DNA from: JAJDNH01 sp964552395
GTDB lineage: Bacteria > Acidobacteriota > Thermoanaerobaculia > Thermoanaerobaculales > Sulfomarinibacteraceae
DNA length: 64,000 nt
Assembly (NCBI GenBank): GCA_964552395.1
Contig: CAZKGM010000009.1
Coordinates: 1-64,000, forward strand
Direction of reading: 5' to 3'
The first letter of the stretch is position 1. Each line of letters starts with the position of its first letter. The notes beneath the pieces were generated by a model. That model had not been told where the DNA came from. It did not search any database and saw nothing but the letters and a program-made list of their open reading frames with translations. The translations under genes were made by a program, and so were the position numbers. Below are positions 17,863-26,702 of this stretch, in pieces.

Positions 17863-19051
17863 TGCTGAGGGCACCGCGGGCTCGGAGGATCTTAAGCACC
17901 TTGGCAACCGGGAGCGCCTTCACCGTGTGGCCGGCGCGGCCCGTCACGTCGGTCGCCGCGAACAGGGAGTTGACGATTGCCTCGTCGGTCGCCTCGATGA
18001 CCGCCAGAAAGAGCGGCGACATGGCATCGTTCCTGAGCACCGTGCGCGTCATGGTGCGGGAAGGCGACTGGTAGGGGATGCGCAGCGCCGGATCGGCAGA
18101 GAAGGCGATGACGTAGTCCCCGCTGCCGTTGGAGGAGATGCCCCCGGTCCGCGCCAGGCCCAGCATCGCCCGCTTGGCGAGCCGCTCGAGGTTCCTGGCT
18201 CCCAGAGGCGCGTCCGTGGCCACCACGATCATGCACGAGCCGTCGGCCCGATCCTCGAGCTGATCGCCCATGAAGTAGCGGTGCAGCGTCTGTCCCACCG
18301 GGACGCCGGCGATGCTCAGAACGCCGCCGAAGTTGGTCTGGACCAGGACTCCGACGGTGTAGCCGCCGGTGCTCGCTGGCAGCACGCGGGAGGCGGTGCC
18401 GATGCCGCCCTTGAACCCGAAGCACACGGTCCCGGTCCCTGCGCCGACCGAGCCCTCGCGGACGGCGCCGCCGTGCGCGTTGCGGATCGCCGCCAGCACG
18501 TGCTCGGCCTTGACGTGGCGGCCGCGAATGTCGTTGAGCCAGCCGTCGTTGGTTTCGCCCACGACCGGGTTCACCGAGCGTACGTCGCTGTCGCCCGGTA
18601 GTGACAGCGTGTATCCGATGAGAGCATCGGCGGCGACGGGAACCGAGAGCGTGTTGGTGAGGACGATCGGCGTCTCCAGGTTGCCGAGCTCGCGCACCTG
18701 GGTGACGCCCGTCAGCTTGCCGAACCCGTTGCCGACGTAGATCGCGACCGGGACCTTCTCCAGGAAGACGTTGCCGGGGTGGGGAAGGATCGCGGTGACG
18801 CCGGTGCGGACGTGGTCGCCCTCGGCCAGTGTGACCTGGCCTACCCGGACGCCGGCCACATCGGTGATGGCGTTCCACTTTCCGGGCTGAAGCACCCCGA
18901 AGGAAATCCCCAGCTCCCGCGGACGCTGCGCCTTCGCTGCGCCGCTCGCCGAGATACCCACAGCCAGCAGGAGGAGAACCGCGAGTCCGCACGAGGCACG
19001 GGCAGTGCCACGATGGCGAGCGGAGACAGGGTCCGGGACTTCGGGGCTCAT
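17855..19051 (-). CDS. P1 family (DmpA-type) aminopeptidase, exported
   Basis: 398 residues with a signal peptide (about 15-42). The family layout is clear: G-K-W-N-A-I-T-D-V-A-G-V-R-V-G near the start, an N-P-V-V-G-E-T-N-D block, and a G-F-K-G-G-I-G-T-A-S-R segment that matches the conserved region around the self-cleavage site of DmpA/BapA enzymes. Known members are self-processed Ntn-type peptidases that release N-terminal D-, L- or beta-amino acids from amides and small peptides. Its start overlaps the M1-like peptidase stop by 4 nt (ATGA) and its stop overlaps the racemase start by 8 nt, so the three are translationally coupled. Confidence 0.92.
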   Translation of the reverse strand: MSPEVPDPVSARHRGTARASCGLAVLLLLAVGISASGAAKAQRPRELGISFGVLQPGKWNAITDVAGVRVGQVTLAEGDHVRTGVTAILPHPGNVFLEKVPVAIYVGNGFGKLTGVTQVRELGNLETPIVLTNTLSVPVAADALIGYTLSLPGDSDVRSVNPVVGETNDGWLNDIRGRHVKAEHVLAAIRNAHGGAVREGSVGAGTGTVCFGFKGGIGTASRVLPASTGGYTVGVLVQTNFGGVLSIAGVPVGQTLHRYFMGDQLEDRADGSCMIVVATDAPLGARNLERLAKRAMLGLARTGGISSNGSGDYVIAFSADPALRIPYQSPSRTMTRTVLRNDAMSPLFLAVIEATDEAIVNSLFAATDVTGRAGHTVKALPVAKVLKILRARGALSNE

Positions 19052-20961
19052 GAAGCGCCTCCAGCGGACGGGGGTGGATAGACGTTGTCGCTGGGATCGG
19101 CGTCGGGGATGAATCCGTCACCAAGGCGTATCGTCTTGACTTTGGTTGGCCCGGTCAATGCAATCACCAGCTCACGGGCGCCATCACGCCAGGCGTCAAC
19201 GCTGCGGCGGATGAGGGTGGTCGAACCGTTCTCGAAGGTGACCGTCAGCCGGACGGGCACCGGCAGCTTTCCCTTGCGAAGGACGACGACTCGTGCCAAT
19301 GAGGGGTCGTCGAGCTCGACCCTCCCGAGCGCCAGGTCCGGAGCGGCGGACGTGAAGAACCATGGCCTGAAGAACCACCCCAGGGCCTGGCCGGTCGTGT
19401 TCTCAATAGAGAAGAAGAAGTCCCAGGGGGAGGGGTGCTTCCAGCTCCAGGTTTGGATGTAACCTTGGATGGCGGCCCTGAAACGGTCCTTCCCCAGCAA
19501 CTCCTCGAGGTAGTAGAGGGCCAGCGCCGGCTTGGAGTAGGCGGTCAGGTAGTACGTGCGCCCCGTCAGCAGGTCCGACGGTGTCATGACCGGCAGGTTG
19601 TACTCGGTAACGGCAGCCGACGAGAGACTCTCCGCATAACGGGTCAGACGGTTGAGGGAGGGGTCGGTCCGCTCCTGGTAACGGTACGGCAGCATGGCCG
19701 CGAACGCCTCGTCCATCCACCCCCAACGCGTCTCGTTGGTGAGCACCAGGAATGGAAAGTAGCTGTGCGTGATCTCGTGGGCCGTCACGTCGACCGTGCG
19801 CCCATGCTTCGGAGCCGACGGGTTGTTGACCAGCATCGGGTACTCCATCCCGCTGGTCCCGTTGGTGCCGTTGAAGACCGTGACGGCGGGGAACGGGAAG
19901 GGTACGCCGGGAAGCTCCGTGGAGAGGGACTCCACCGTCCGGCGGGCGAGCTTGGCGACCTCTGGAAAGTCCTTTGCATCTTCAGGATAGGCAGCCTGGA
20001 CCAGGACGCGGCTTGGCTGGTTGCCCCCGACCTCCACGCTGGTAGCATCCCACAGGAAGTGGTTGCTGGCGGCGAACACGAAGTCGGAGGCGGGGGCGGC
20101 CCGGAAGTGCCACACGGCCCGTTGCGTCAGAGGTTTCCCGGTCTCGAGATCGGGGCTGGTCACAATCTGCACGACCTCATCGGAAGACGACGCGCGCCGG
20201 TATCTCAACAGCTGGGGTTCGGGTAGGACCTCGTCCGGGTTCTGCAGGGTCCCGGTCGCCCACACGACGTAGCCGTCCGGGACCTCGATCGAGACGTCGA
20301 ACGACCCGGCGTCGTGGTAGAACTCCTGAGCCCCGGTGTGGTTCAGCGTGTCCCAGCCGTAGAGGTCGTCGTAGACCGCAACCCTCGGGTACCACTGGCC
20401 GATCACGAATACCCCGTCCTCCTTCATCCCCATCCGTAGATCCGTGTGCGCCGGAATCAGGACCTTCCACTCCACCAGAAACCCGATGTCTTCCCCCGGG
20501 GCCAGTGGGTGATTCAGCGTGACGGTCATGCAGGTGCCGGCCCTTTCGATCTTCTCCACGGCGTGTCCGGGCGTCTCGACCGAGATGGACTCGATCTTCA
20601 CACCGTTGGTGACGTCGTCGGGCGCGACCGCCACGTCCCGGGCATTGCCTTTGCGGTAGAGGTCCTGGTCCAAGTGAAAGACGATCTCGGCCAGCTCGTT
20701 CGGGCTCGTATTCCGGTACCGGATGTGCTCGACAGCCGCCACGAGCCGCTGCTCGGGTATGAGCTTCGTGCGGATGATGTAGTCGGCCCGGTTCTGCCAG
20801 TAGGTTTTCCCGGGAACCCCGCTCAGGGTTCGTGTGCCGGCCGCAACGGCGGCCTGGAAGACCTTCGGCAACGGCAGCCCCGGAGTGGACAGGGTCTGCG
20901 CCGCAACTGACCAGGTGCCGAGCAGAAGAAACAGCGCGATGGCGGGAGCTCGGAGGTTCAT
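19048..20961 (-). CDS. M1-like zinc metallopeptidase (gluzincin), exported
   Basis: 637 residues from the ATG at 20961 (AAAGGG 8 bases upstream; a GTG three codons earlier is too close to that site). A signal peptide (about 1-21) precedes an M1-type beta-rich N-terminal domain. The catalytic domain follows, with S-G-M-E-Y-P in place of the usual G-x-M-E-N and HEITH at 395-399 with the third ligand Glu in HExxH-x18-E. It is predicted to act as a periplasmic aminopeptidase. First gene of the three-gene operon with the P1 peptidase and racemase. Confidence 0.9.
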   Translation of the reverse strand: MNLRAPAIALFLLLGTWSVAAQTLSTPGLPLPKVFQAAVAAGTRTLSGVPGKTYWQNRADYIIRTKLIPEQRLVAAVEHIRYRNTSPNELAEIVFHLDQDLYRKGNARDVAVAPDDVTNGVKIESISVETPGHAVEKIERAGTCMTVTLNHPLAPGEDIGFLVEWKVLIPAHTDLRMGMKEDGVFVIGQWYPRVAVYDDLYGWDTLNHTGAQEFYHDAGSFDVSIEVPDGYVVWATGTLQNPDEVLPEPQLLRYRRASSSDEVVQIVTSPDLETGKPLTQRAVWHFRAAPASDFVFAASNHFLWDATSVEVGGNQPSRVLVQAAYPEDAKDFPEVAKLARRTVESLSTELPGVPFPFPAVTVFNGTNGTSGMEYPMLVNNPSAPKHGRTVDVTAHEITHSYFPFLVLTNETRWGWMDEAFAAMLPYRYQERTDPSLNRLTRYAESLSSAAVTEYNLPVMTPSDLLTGRTYYLTAYSKPALALYYLEELLGKDRFRAAIQGYIQTWSWKHPSPWDFFFSIENTTGQALGWFFRPWFFTSAAPDLALGRVELDDPSLARVVVLRKGKLPVPVRLTVTFENGSTTLIRRSVDAWRDGARELVIALTGPTKVKTIRLGDGFIPDADPSDNVYPPPSAGGAS

Positions 20962-21049
20962 CACACGCACCCTTTCGCCGGGCTGTAGGCGGTCTGCATC
21001 CTACCACGGGGCTCCGCGGGGTAGGTTGCGGCGGTCTGGAGGCAGGCGG

Positions 21050-21865
21050 CTATCCTCTCGCTTCAGGGGGGGGGGGCCGTAGGCGTCCGTTCCGGTACAG
21101 AAAGCGTCGGCCCGGACGATCGGCGACGCCAACCACGATTGGAAGCGCCGCGACCTCGGACCGGGACGCCCAGCGTGCATACTGGACCTCCCGTCCGCCG
21201 TCATGCATCGGAAACACCACCCGCGGTCGCAGAAGCCGGATCGCATAGAGCTCGCCGCCCCAGGTGGGTGTGAACATGAGGTCGAGATGATGGGTTCGTG
21301 ACGCGAGGTAGGAGAGGTTGTCGCGGAAGGTCTTGTTTCTGGCACCTCTGGAGTGGCTGTGGTCGCCGGCGTGATAGAGCCAGAGGCCGTCCGCATGGAC
21401 GAGGAATGCCGACTCGGGAATCCCGTCGAAGGCGTGGTACACGTTGTAGATCGTGACGCCACCCATCCGAGTGACGACCCTATCTCGCCCGAGGCAGACG
21501 TGCGGTTCCTTTGCTTCAAGCTCCCAGCCGAAGACGAACTGGATGCCTGGAACCTGTCGTGCCCAGGCGAGGATCGCAGGATCCCAGTGGTCGCTGTGGG
21601 CATGTGAAACGAAGACCGTGACGCTCCGCCCCGCGAGTGCTGCGGGCGGGACTTCCAGCGGTTCGAGGATCGTCTGCCCGGGGGCTGCCACCGGGTCGAA
21701 GATGAGAACATGCGAGCGGGTTCTGACCAGCCATCCGCTCTGAAACAGGTAAACGACGATCGCCTCGTCGGCCTCGAGAGGGCAGGTCATCCAGGCTGGC
21801 TCGGCAGCAACCGTGGCCTGCGCGCATACCAGCAGAATCCCCAGGAGGAGGGCCAACCGCTTCAC
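21050..21865 (-). CDS. MBL-fold metal-dependent hydrolase, exported
   Basis: 271 residues; a signal peptide (about 1-21) starts at the ATG at 21865. The metallo-beta-lactamase signature H-A-H-S-D-H is at about residue 95, with later His/Asp ligands in Y-H-A-G-D-H-S-H and P-M-H-D-G. It resembles the UlaG/RomA-like 'beta-lactamase superfamily' hydrolases; the substrate is not deducible. The 3' end carries an 11-base G/C homopolymer about 17 bases before the stop. It is adjacent to, but separated by 88 bp from, the M1-like operon. Confidence 0.85.
   Translation of the reverse strand: MKRLALLLGILLVCAQATVAAEPAWMTCPLEADEAIVVYLFQSGWLVRTRSHVLIFDPVAAPGQTILEPLEVPPAALAGRSVTVFVSHAHSDHWDPAILAWARQVPGIQFVFGWELEAKEPHVCLGRDRVVTRMGGVTIYNVYHAFDGIPESAFLVHADGLWLYHAGDHSHSRGARNKTFRDNLSYLASRTHHLDLMFTPTWGGELYAIRLLRPRVVFPMHDGGREVQYARWASRSEVAALPIVVGVADRPGRRFLYRNGRLRPPPPEARG
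21066..21076. repeat. 11-base G homopolymer inside the MBL-fold gene
   Basis: G11 on the plus strand (C11 in the gene), encoding the run of prolines near the C-terminus. A slip of one base would alter only the last five or so residues and the stop position. Confidence 0.9.
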
Positions 21866-21983
21866 ACCGATAGTACGGGGCGAGGGGCGATCGGGTTGCG
21901 ACTGGGAGGCGGCACCCCGGGTGTGACACCGGAGCTACTTCCTCCCCGAATTCCGTGACGTATTTCCGGTAGCGCGTGCGCGC

Positions 21984-23054
21984 ATGACAGACGATACTGC
22001 CAGCATGATCAACACCGACCTTCCTCCCCGCGACGAGATGATGGCCGCGTTCCTACAACGCGATTCCTCATATGACGGCGTCTTCGTGACTGCCGTGACG
22101 ACAACGGGCATCTTCTGCCGGCCGACGTGCCCGGCGCGCAAGCCGAAGCCCGAGAACGTCGAGTTCTTCTCGACGACCCGGGACGCCGTTCTGGCCGGCT
22201 ACCGCCCCTGTCTTCGCTGTCGGCCGATGCAGGCCGCAGGGCAGGCACCGGCCTGGGTGGCGGCGCTGCTGGCCGACGTCGATAGCGAGCCCGCTCGACG
22301 CTGGACGGATGCCGATCTGCGAGATCGGGACCTCAACCCAGACCGCGTCCGGCGGTGGTTTCAGCAGCAGCACGGAATGACATTTCATGCCTATCACCGG
22401 GCGCGTCGCCTCGGCCTGGCCCTTGGGCGGATCCGTCAGGGCGACGAGGTTACGGCTGCTGCGTTCGACCACGGGTATGACTCGTTGAGCGGGTTCAACG
22501 AGGCCTTTCAGAGGCTGTTCGGTGGCTCGCCGCGCGAGGCGTGCGGCTCGCTCGTGCTGGCGGTGACCAGGGTTCTGACACCGCTCGGGCCGATGCTTGC
22601 CGCCGCCACCGAGCAGGCGCTGTACCTATTGGAGTTCGCCGACCGGCGCATGCTCGAGACGCAGATCGCGACCCTGCGGCGGCGCCTCAGCTGCACGGTT
22701 GTGCCGGGCGACAACCCTGTCCTGGACGAGACTGGTCGCCAGCTCGCCGCGTACTTCACCGGGGACCTGCGCCAGTTCACGGTTCCGATCCAGTACCCAG
22801 GCACCGAGTTCCAACGCAAGGTGTGGGAGGTTTTGAGGGGCATCCCGTCGGGTGTCACGATGACCTACGGCGAGGTAGCGCGAGAGGTGGGGAACGGGAG
22901 CGCCGTGCGAGCGGTGGGGAGAGCGGTCGGCGACAACCGTCTCGCCATCGTCATTCCCTGTCACCGGGTGGTGGGCGCCAACGGGCGGCTCACCGGCTAC
23001 GGCGGTCACCTATGGCGCAAGAAAGCTCTGCTCGAGCACGAGCAGGGAGCGTAG
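21984..23054 (+). CDS. ada: Ada: methylphosphotriester repair/regulator with O6-methylguanine methyltransferase
   Basis: 356 residues. The AdaN zinc domain shows Cys45, Cys49, Cys76 and Cys79 in the F-C-R-P-T-C-P and P-C-L-R-C-R-P patterns. An AraC-type helix-turn-helix follows (about 95-185, R-R-W-F-Q-Q-Q-H-G and the second helix near G-F-N-E-A-F). The methyltransferase domain ends in I-P-C-H-R-V-V-G with acceptor Cys326. All parts of the full Ada fusion are present, so it should repair alkylated DNA and activate the adaptive response. No alkA or alkB is next to it. The start is the first in-frame ATG; its ribosome site is weak and later ATGs (22005) are possible. Confidence 0.93.
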   Translation: MTDDTASMINTDLPPRDEMMAAFLQRDSSYDGVFVTAVTTTGIFCRPTCPARKPKPENVEFFSTTRDAVLAGYRPCLRCRPMQAAGQAPAWVAALLADVDSEPARRWTDADLRDRDLNPDRVRRWFQQQHGMTFHAYHRARRLGLALGRIRQGDEVTAAAFDHGYDSLSGFNEAFQRLFGGSPREACGSLVLAVTRVLTPLGPMLAAATEQALYLLEFADRRMLETQIATLRRRLSCTVVPGDNPVLDETGRQLAAYFTGDLRQFTVPIQYPGTEFQRKVWEVLRGIPSGVTMTYGEVAREVGNGSAVRAVGRAVGDNRLAIVIPCHRVVGANGRLTGYGGHLWRKKALLEHEQGA

Positions 23055-23111
23055 CTCGAAGCTCATCACGACTCCACGCGTTTCCGTTCACGCGGCAGTC
23101 GACGATGTAGC

Positions 23112-23900
23112 TTAGCGACCGGCGAAGATCTCGTCGAAGAAGTCCCGCATGGCCTGCCACGAACGCCGGTCCGCCCGTTCGTTGTAGGCGGCGCCCTTGG
23201 AAGCGTCGTTTCCGGCCGCCTTCTGGGTGAAGGCGTGGACGGCTCCGCCGTAGTAGACCATCTGCCAGTCGACTCCTCCCGCGCGCATCTCTTGCTGGAA
23301 GGCGGCGATGTTCTCGGCCGAGTTGAACGGGTCGTCGGCGCCGTGCAGGACCAGCACTTTGGCCTTGATGTTCTTTCCATCGTTGGGGTCGGGGGCGTCG
23401 AGGCCGCCGTGGAAGCTGACCACGCCAGCGATGTCGGCACCCGAGCGGGCCAGCTCCAGCACGGCGGTGCCGCCGAAGCAGTAGCCGATGGCGGCGATCC
23501 GTGCCGGGTCGACGAGGTCGCTGCCGTGCAGGACGTCGAGGCCGGCCTTGACGCGGGCCCGCAGCAAGGCGCGGTCGCTCTTGAACTTGCCCGCCTGAAC
23601 CCCGGCCTCCTCCCGTGTTTGCGGCCGTACGCCTTTACCGTAGATGTCCGCGGCGAAGGCAACGTAGCCGAGATCCGCGAGCTGCTCGGCGCGCACCTTC
23701 TCGTAGTCTGTCAGCCCCATCCACTGATGCACGACGAGTACTCCGGGCCGCCGCCCCTGCTGGGCATCGTTCCATGCCATGAAGCCCTGGAGCACCGTGT
23801 CTCCCTGCTTGTACTCGATTACCTTGGTCTGCACTTTGGCCTCCGCGCCCCCAGCCGTCACGACAATCAGCAACAGCCCAACGAGTGTTTTCCAACGCAT
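23112..23900 (-). CDS. Dienelactone hydrolase family protein, exported
   Basis: 262 residues from the ATG at 23900 (GGAGAA 7 bases upstream); the open frame runs higher but has no site or signal. A signal peptide (about 1-22) is followed by a dienelactone-hydrolase alpha/beta fold. The nucleophile Cys is in G-Y-C-F-G-G, with Asp in G-A-D-D-P and His in A-V-H-A-F. The Cys nucleophile is typical of this family and of its broader carboxyl-ester hydrolase relatives. It is probably periplasmic; the substrate is unknown. Divergent from the small secreted protein gene across 275 bp in which I see no clear site. Confidence 0.88.
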   Translation of the reverse strand: MRWKTLVGLLLIVVTAGGAEAKVQTKVIEYKQGDTVLQGFMAWNDAQQGRRPGVLVVHQWMGLTDYEKVRAEQLADLGYVAFAADIYGKGVRPQTREEAGVQAGKFKSDRALLRARVKAGLDVLHGSDLVDPARIAAIGYCFGGTAVLELARSGADIAGVVSFHGGLDAPDPNDGKNIKAKVLVLHGADDPFNSAENIAAFQQEMRAGGVDWQMVYYGGAVHAFTQKAAGNDASKGAAYNERADRRSWQAMRDFFDEIFAGR

Positions 23901-24175
23901 TTCCAGTTTCTCCCCGGTCTGGACAACCCTTCTTCCAGCATCGGTGTTCCCATCGCCGCGGGCTGGCACAGGCCCGCGGGCGTGGTCGGGCCTGCAGGTG
24001 GGCGGCAATTCAGCGGCTTTCCCGGAATGGCAGCCATCCGGGTTGGACTTGACGCTCGCGGATCCGGACGGTAAGTTTGGCGTCAAGAGACACAAGAGAC
24101 GAAGAGGTGAGCTTGCGGCGCGTCGCGTGGCCGGGAGGTTCCCGGCCTGAGAGGACATGCTGAAGGGGGGTTGGT

Positions 24176-24637
24176 ATGACGAGAAGTGCAGTCCGAGGCG
24201 TTCGGTCCGTGGTCCTCCTGGCGTTCATGGTGTTGCTGATGGGACAGGCCGGCTCGGTCATGAAGATGACCGCGGCGACCTTTCCTCTGCCGATAGACGA
24301 CAAGCCGCTGTCCCTCGCCGGGCTGAGCTACGAGGGGGTCGGGGGCATTGTCGAGGTCACCACCGCCCGGCTCGATATCCTGTCAAAGGAGGGCGAGGAT
24401 CCGGTGCGTGCGGTCTGGACCCTCATCGGGCGGAACGCCACGCCGAAGGCGCGGAAGGTGAAGGTGACGGTCTTCCTACTCAATGCGGCCAAGAAGCGCA
24501 TTGCTGTCACCAGGAAGACCGCGTTCATCACGGCAGTCAACGAGCATCACGTCTTCGAGCTCAAGATGAAAGTCAAGGCGAAGACGTGGGAGAAGACTCA
24601 GCGCGTCTACGTCGAGGTCGACTTCCTCGTCAAGTAG
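24176..24637 (+). CDS. Small secreted protein (hypothetical)
   Basis: 153 residues; a purine-rich GAAGGGGGG lies about 5 bases before the ATG. A signal peptide (about 1-25) comes first. The mature part looks like one all-beta domain of about 120 residues with a Lys-rich C-terminal half, the kind of sandwich often seen in secreted hypothetical proteins. No Cys and no catalytic motif. No family is recognised. Convergent with YceI, with a terminator hairpin between them. Confidence 0.65.
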   Translation: MTRSAVRGVRSVVLLAFMVLLMGQAGSVMKMTAATFPLPIDDKPLSLAGLSYEGVGGIVEVTTARLDILSKEGEDPVRAVWTLIGRNATPKARKVKVTVFLLNAAKKRIAVTRKTAFITAVNEHHVFELKMKVKAKTWEKTQRVYVEVDFLVK

Positions 24638-24676
24638 CCGCACTGCGGTCACGGGGGCCATTCTACGAAGCGAGTG

Positions 24677-24705
24677 AAAAAGGGGCCGGGCCCCGTGGCC
24701 CGGCC
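24677..24705 (-). terminator. Rho-independent terminator of the yceI-like gene
   Basis: Perfect 9-bp stem (arm GGCCGGGCC, 24684-24692 and 24697-24705) with a 4-nt loop. On the minus strand it is followed by CC then TTTTT (24677-24681). It lies 31 bp beyond the YceI stop. Confidence 0.85.
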
Positions 24706-24735
24706 GACTGATGGAGAAGGCGAGGAGGCTCTTGT

Positions 24736-25347
24736 TTACTTCGCCTTGGTCGCCTCGGCCGAGATCGTAATCGTGACGATGTCGCCGACGACCAGGCCGC
24801 CGCTGTCGAGCGTCTTGTTGTAGGTCAGTCCGTAGTCTTTGCGGTCGAGCTTGATGGGTAGGGTCTCAACCCCGATGCGCGTGTTGCCCCACGGATCCTT
24901 GACCGGGCCGGAGAGCTCGAAGGGGATCGAGAGCTCCTTGGTGACGCCGTGGATCGTGAGCTTGCCGTGCGCAATCCAGCCGGCCTTGCCGTGCTCGATC
25001 CGTGTGCTGACGAACTCGATCTTCGGGAACTTGACGGCATCGAGGAAGTTGACGCTTTTGAGATCGGTGTCCCGCATCGTGTTGTCGGTGTCGATGGAGG
25101 CTACCTCAAGGACCGCTTGGACCGAGCACGCGGCAGGGTTCTCGGGATCGAAGACGATCGTGCCGGAGACTGCTGGTATGGACCCGCGAACCGTGGAGAT
25201 CACCATGTGCCGTACGGCGAAGGTGGCCGCTGAGTGGGCCGGGTCGATGTTGTAGGTGTCGGCGGCCTGGGCGCTGCTCACCATGAGCAGGCTGACGAGG
25301 CCGACGGCGGCGGCGGAAACGATCTTGCTAACCATGATTCTCGGCAT
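24736..25347 (-). CDS. YceI family periplasmic lipid-binding-like protein
   Basis: 203 residues from the ATG at 25347 (GGAGGAAGG 5 bases upstream). A signal peptide (about 1-27, ending AQA) precedes the YceI lipocalin-like barrel. Characteristic pieces are the N-terminal Y-N-I-D-P-A-H-S motif, D-T-D-N-x-x-R-D, a central K-F-P-K-I-E-F and the late G-L-T-Y-N. YceI proteins bind isoprenoid-like lipids in the periplasm and are often induced by stress. Third gene after pirin and MarR, 56 bp behind the MarR stop, so probably co-transcribed and controlled by that regulator. Confidence 0.93.
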   Translation of the reverse strand: MPRIMVSKIVSAAAVGLVSLLMVSSAQAADTYNIDPAHSAATFAVRHMVISTVRGSIPAVSGTIVFDPENPAACSVQAVLEVASIDTDNTMRDTDLKSVNFLDAVKFPKIEFVSTRIEHGKAGWIAHGKLTIHGVTKELSIPFELSGPVKDPWGNTRIGVETLPIKLDRKDYGLTYNKTLDSGGLVVGDIVTITISAEATKAK

Positions 25348-25403
25348 TGTTCCTTCCTCCATAGACGTTGTACTTGGTTCCGAGCGAACGTAGTGTGCGA
25401 GTG

Positions 25404-25856
25404 TCATACCTTGTCATCTCCGAGGCCCAAACGCCGGCACAGGATGGCGAGCTGCTCCTGGTCGGCGGCGGGGAGCACCGCCAACCTGCTCGTGATCCGT
25501 CGCGCGTGGGCCGGGAACACCTCGGAGATGAGGCGTCGCCCGCCCGGGGTCAGGGCGACGATCACGCGGCGGCGATCTTCGGGGTCTTGGCGTCGGCTTA
25601 CCAGCCCGCGCCGCTCCAGGTTGCCGACGACAACCGTCAGGTTGGCGTTACTCTTCAGCAGCTTCTGCGAGAGCTCTCCCTGGCACATCTGACCCAGGTG
25701 GAGAAGCGCTTCGAGCACCCCGATCTGGCCGGTGGTGAGCCCGGCCTCGCGGAGGCCGACGCTGAGGTGTGCCGTGACCGACTCGGCGGCGCGCATCAGC
25801 TTGACGTAGGCGTCGAGGGCCCGACGTTCGGCGGCGGATCTGTCGTGAAACTCCAT
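25404..25856 (-). CDS. MarR family transcriptional regulator
   Basis: 150 residues from the ATG at 25856 (GAGGG 7 bases upstream; a GTG two codons earlier is also open). A winged helix-turn-helix spans about 38-105, with the recognition-helix region L-L-K-S-N-A-N-L-T and the wing D-P-E-D-R-R-R-V; this basic wing is typical of MarR. It probably acts as a dimeric repressor of its own operon. It lies between pirin (10-bp gap) and YceI, both likely targets. Palindromes in the pirin promoter are candidate operators. Confidence 0.92.
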   Translation of the reverse strand: MEFHDRSAAERRALDAYVKLMRAAESVTAHLSVGLREAGLTTGQIGVLEALLHLGQMCQGELSQKLLKSNANLTVVVGNLERRGLVSRRQDPEDRRRVIVALTPGGRRLISEVFPAHARRITSRLAVLPAADQEQLAILCRRLGLGDDKV

Positions 25857-25866
25857 GCCCACGCCC

Positions 25867-26568
25867 TCATGCCAGGTCGAAGATGAGGACGTCGGCGGCG
25901 TCGCCGACGCCCTCGATCACGATCGTGGGCTCGTCCTCCAGCGCAGCCGCATCCCCGCCGTCAAGGGCGTGGCCGTTGACCCTCGCTGTGCCGGCGACGA
26001 CGTGGACCCAGGCGCCTCGGCCGGGGCGGAGGGGCAGCTCGATGCCGTTTCCCAGCTCCGTGCGCCCGCGGTAGAGGAGCGCGTCCTGATGCACGGTGAC
26101 GGAGCCATGGCTGCCATCAGGAGAGGCGAGGACCGTGAACTGAGCTGAACGGGACTGTGGCGTCACCGTTCGTTGTTCGTAGCTCGGCTCGAGGCCGCGG
26201 TGGGCGGGCTCGATCCAGATCTGGAGAAGGTGGGTTTCCCGGGCCTCGTCGGGGTTGAACTCGCTGTGGGTAATCCCCGTTCCGGCGCTCATTCTCTGCA
26301 CCTCGCCGGGCCGGATGATGGAGCCGTTGCCGAGGTTGTCTCGGTGCTCGAGCGCTCCCGCCAGCACGATCGTGACGATCTCCATCTCGGCGTGGGGATG
26401 GGTGGCGAAGCCGCCTCCGGGTGCAATGCGGTCGTCGTTGATGACACGCAGGCTGCGGAAGCCCATCGCGTCGGGGTTGTAGAAGTCGCCGAAGGAGAAC
26501 GTGTGCCGGCTGTCGAGCCAGGACAGCCGGGTCGATCCTCTCTGGTCATCGCGGTGTACGCGGATCAT
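25867..26568 (-). CDS. Pirin family bicupin (quercetinase-like)
   Basis: 233 residues; GGGAGG sits 6 bases before the ATG. The N-terminal cupin has the metal-binding motif H-P-H-A-E-M-E (about residue 57) and a second His in G-I-T-H-S-E, as in YhhW/pirin proteins. The C-terminal cupin lacks ligands, as usual. Members are iron proteins, some with quercetin 2,3-dioxygenase activity, and are often next to MarR regulators. First gene of the pirin-MarR-YceI operon. Confidence 0.92.
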   Translation of the reverse strand: MIRVHRDDQRGSTRLSWLDSRHTFSFGDFYNPDAMGFRSLRVINDDRIAPGGGFATHPHAEMEIVTIVLAGALEHRDNLGNGSIIRPGEVQRMSAGTGITHSEFNPDEARETHLLQIWIEPAHRGLEPSYEQRTVTPQSRSAQFTVLASPDGSHGSVTVHQDALLYRGRTELGNGIELPLRPGRGAWVHVVAGTARVNGHALDGGDAAALEDEPTIVIEGVGDAADVLIFDLA

Positions 26569-26600
26569 CGGTTCCTCCCGGGCGCCACGTCGAGTTGCGG

Positions 26601-26638
26601 CTTATACGAAGGAACGTTCGATGTCGAAATATTATTTC
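26601..26638 (-). promoter_or_regulatory. Promoter/operator region of the pirin-MarR-YceI operon
   Basis: An AT-rich patch in GC-rich DNA containing three overlapping perfect palindromes: GAACGTTC (26612-26619), TTCGATGTCGAA (26617-26628) and GAAATATTATTTC (26626-26638). On the minus strand TATAAG (26606-26601) is a fair -10 box, which would place the palindromes over the -35 region. The size and symmetry of TTCGATGTCGAA suit a MarR dimer. Binding is inferred. Confidence 0.5.
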
Positions 26639-26702
26639 CAGGTCTCCCCCCGCGTTGGGTCGCGAGGTTTTGACAGGAGCGAAGCAGCGGGGAGCGTGGA
26701 AG

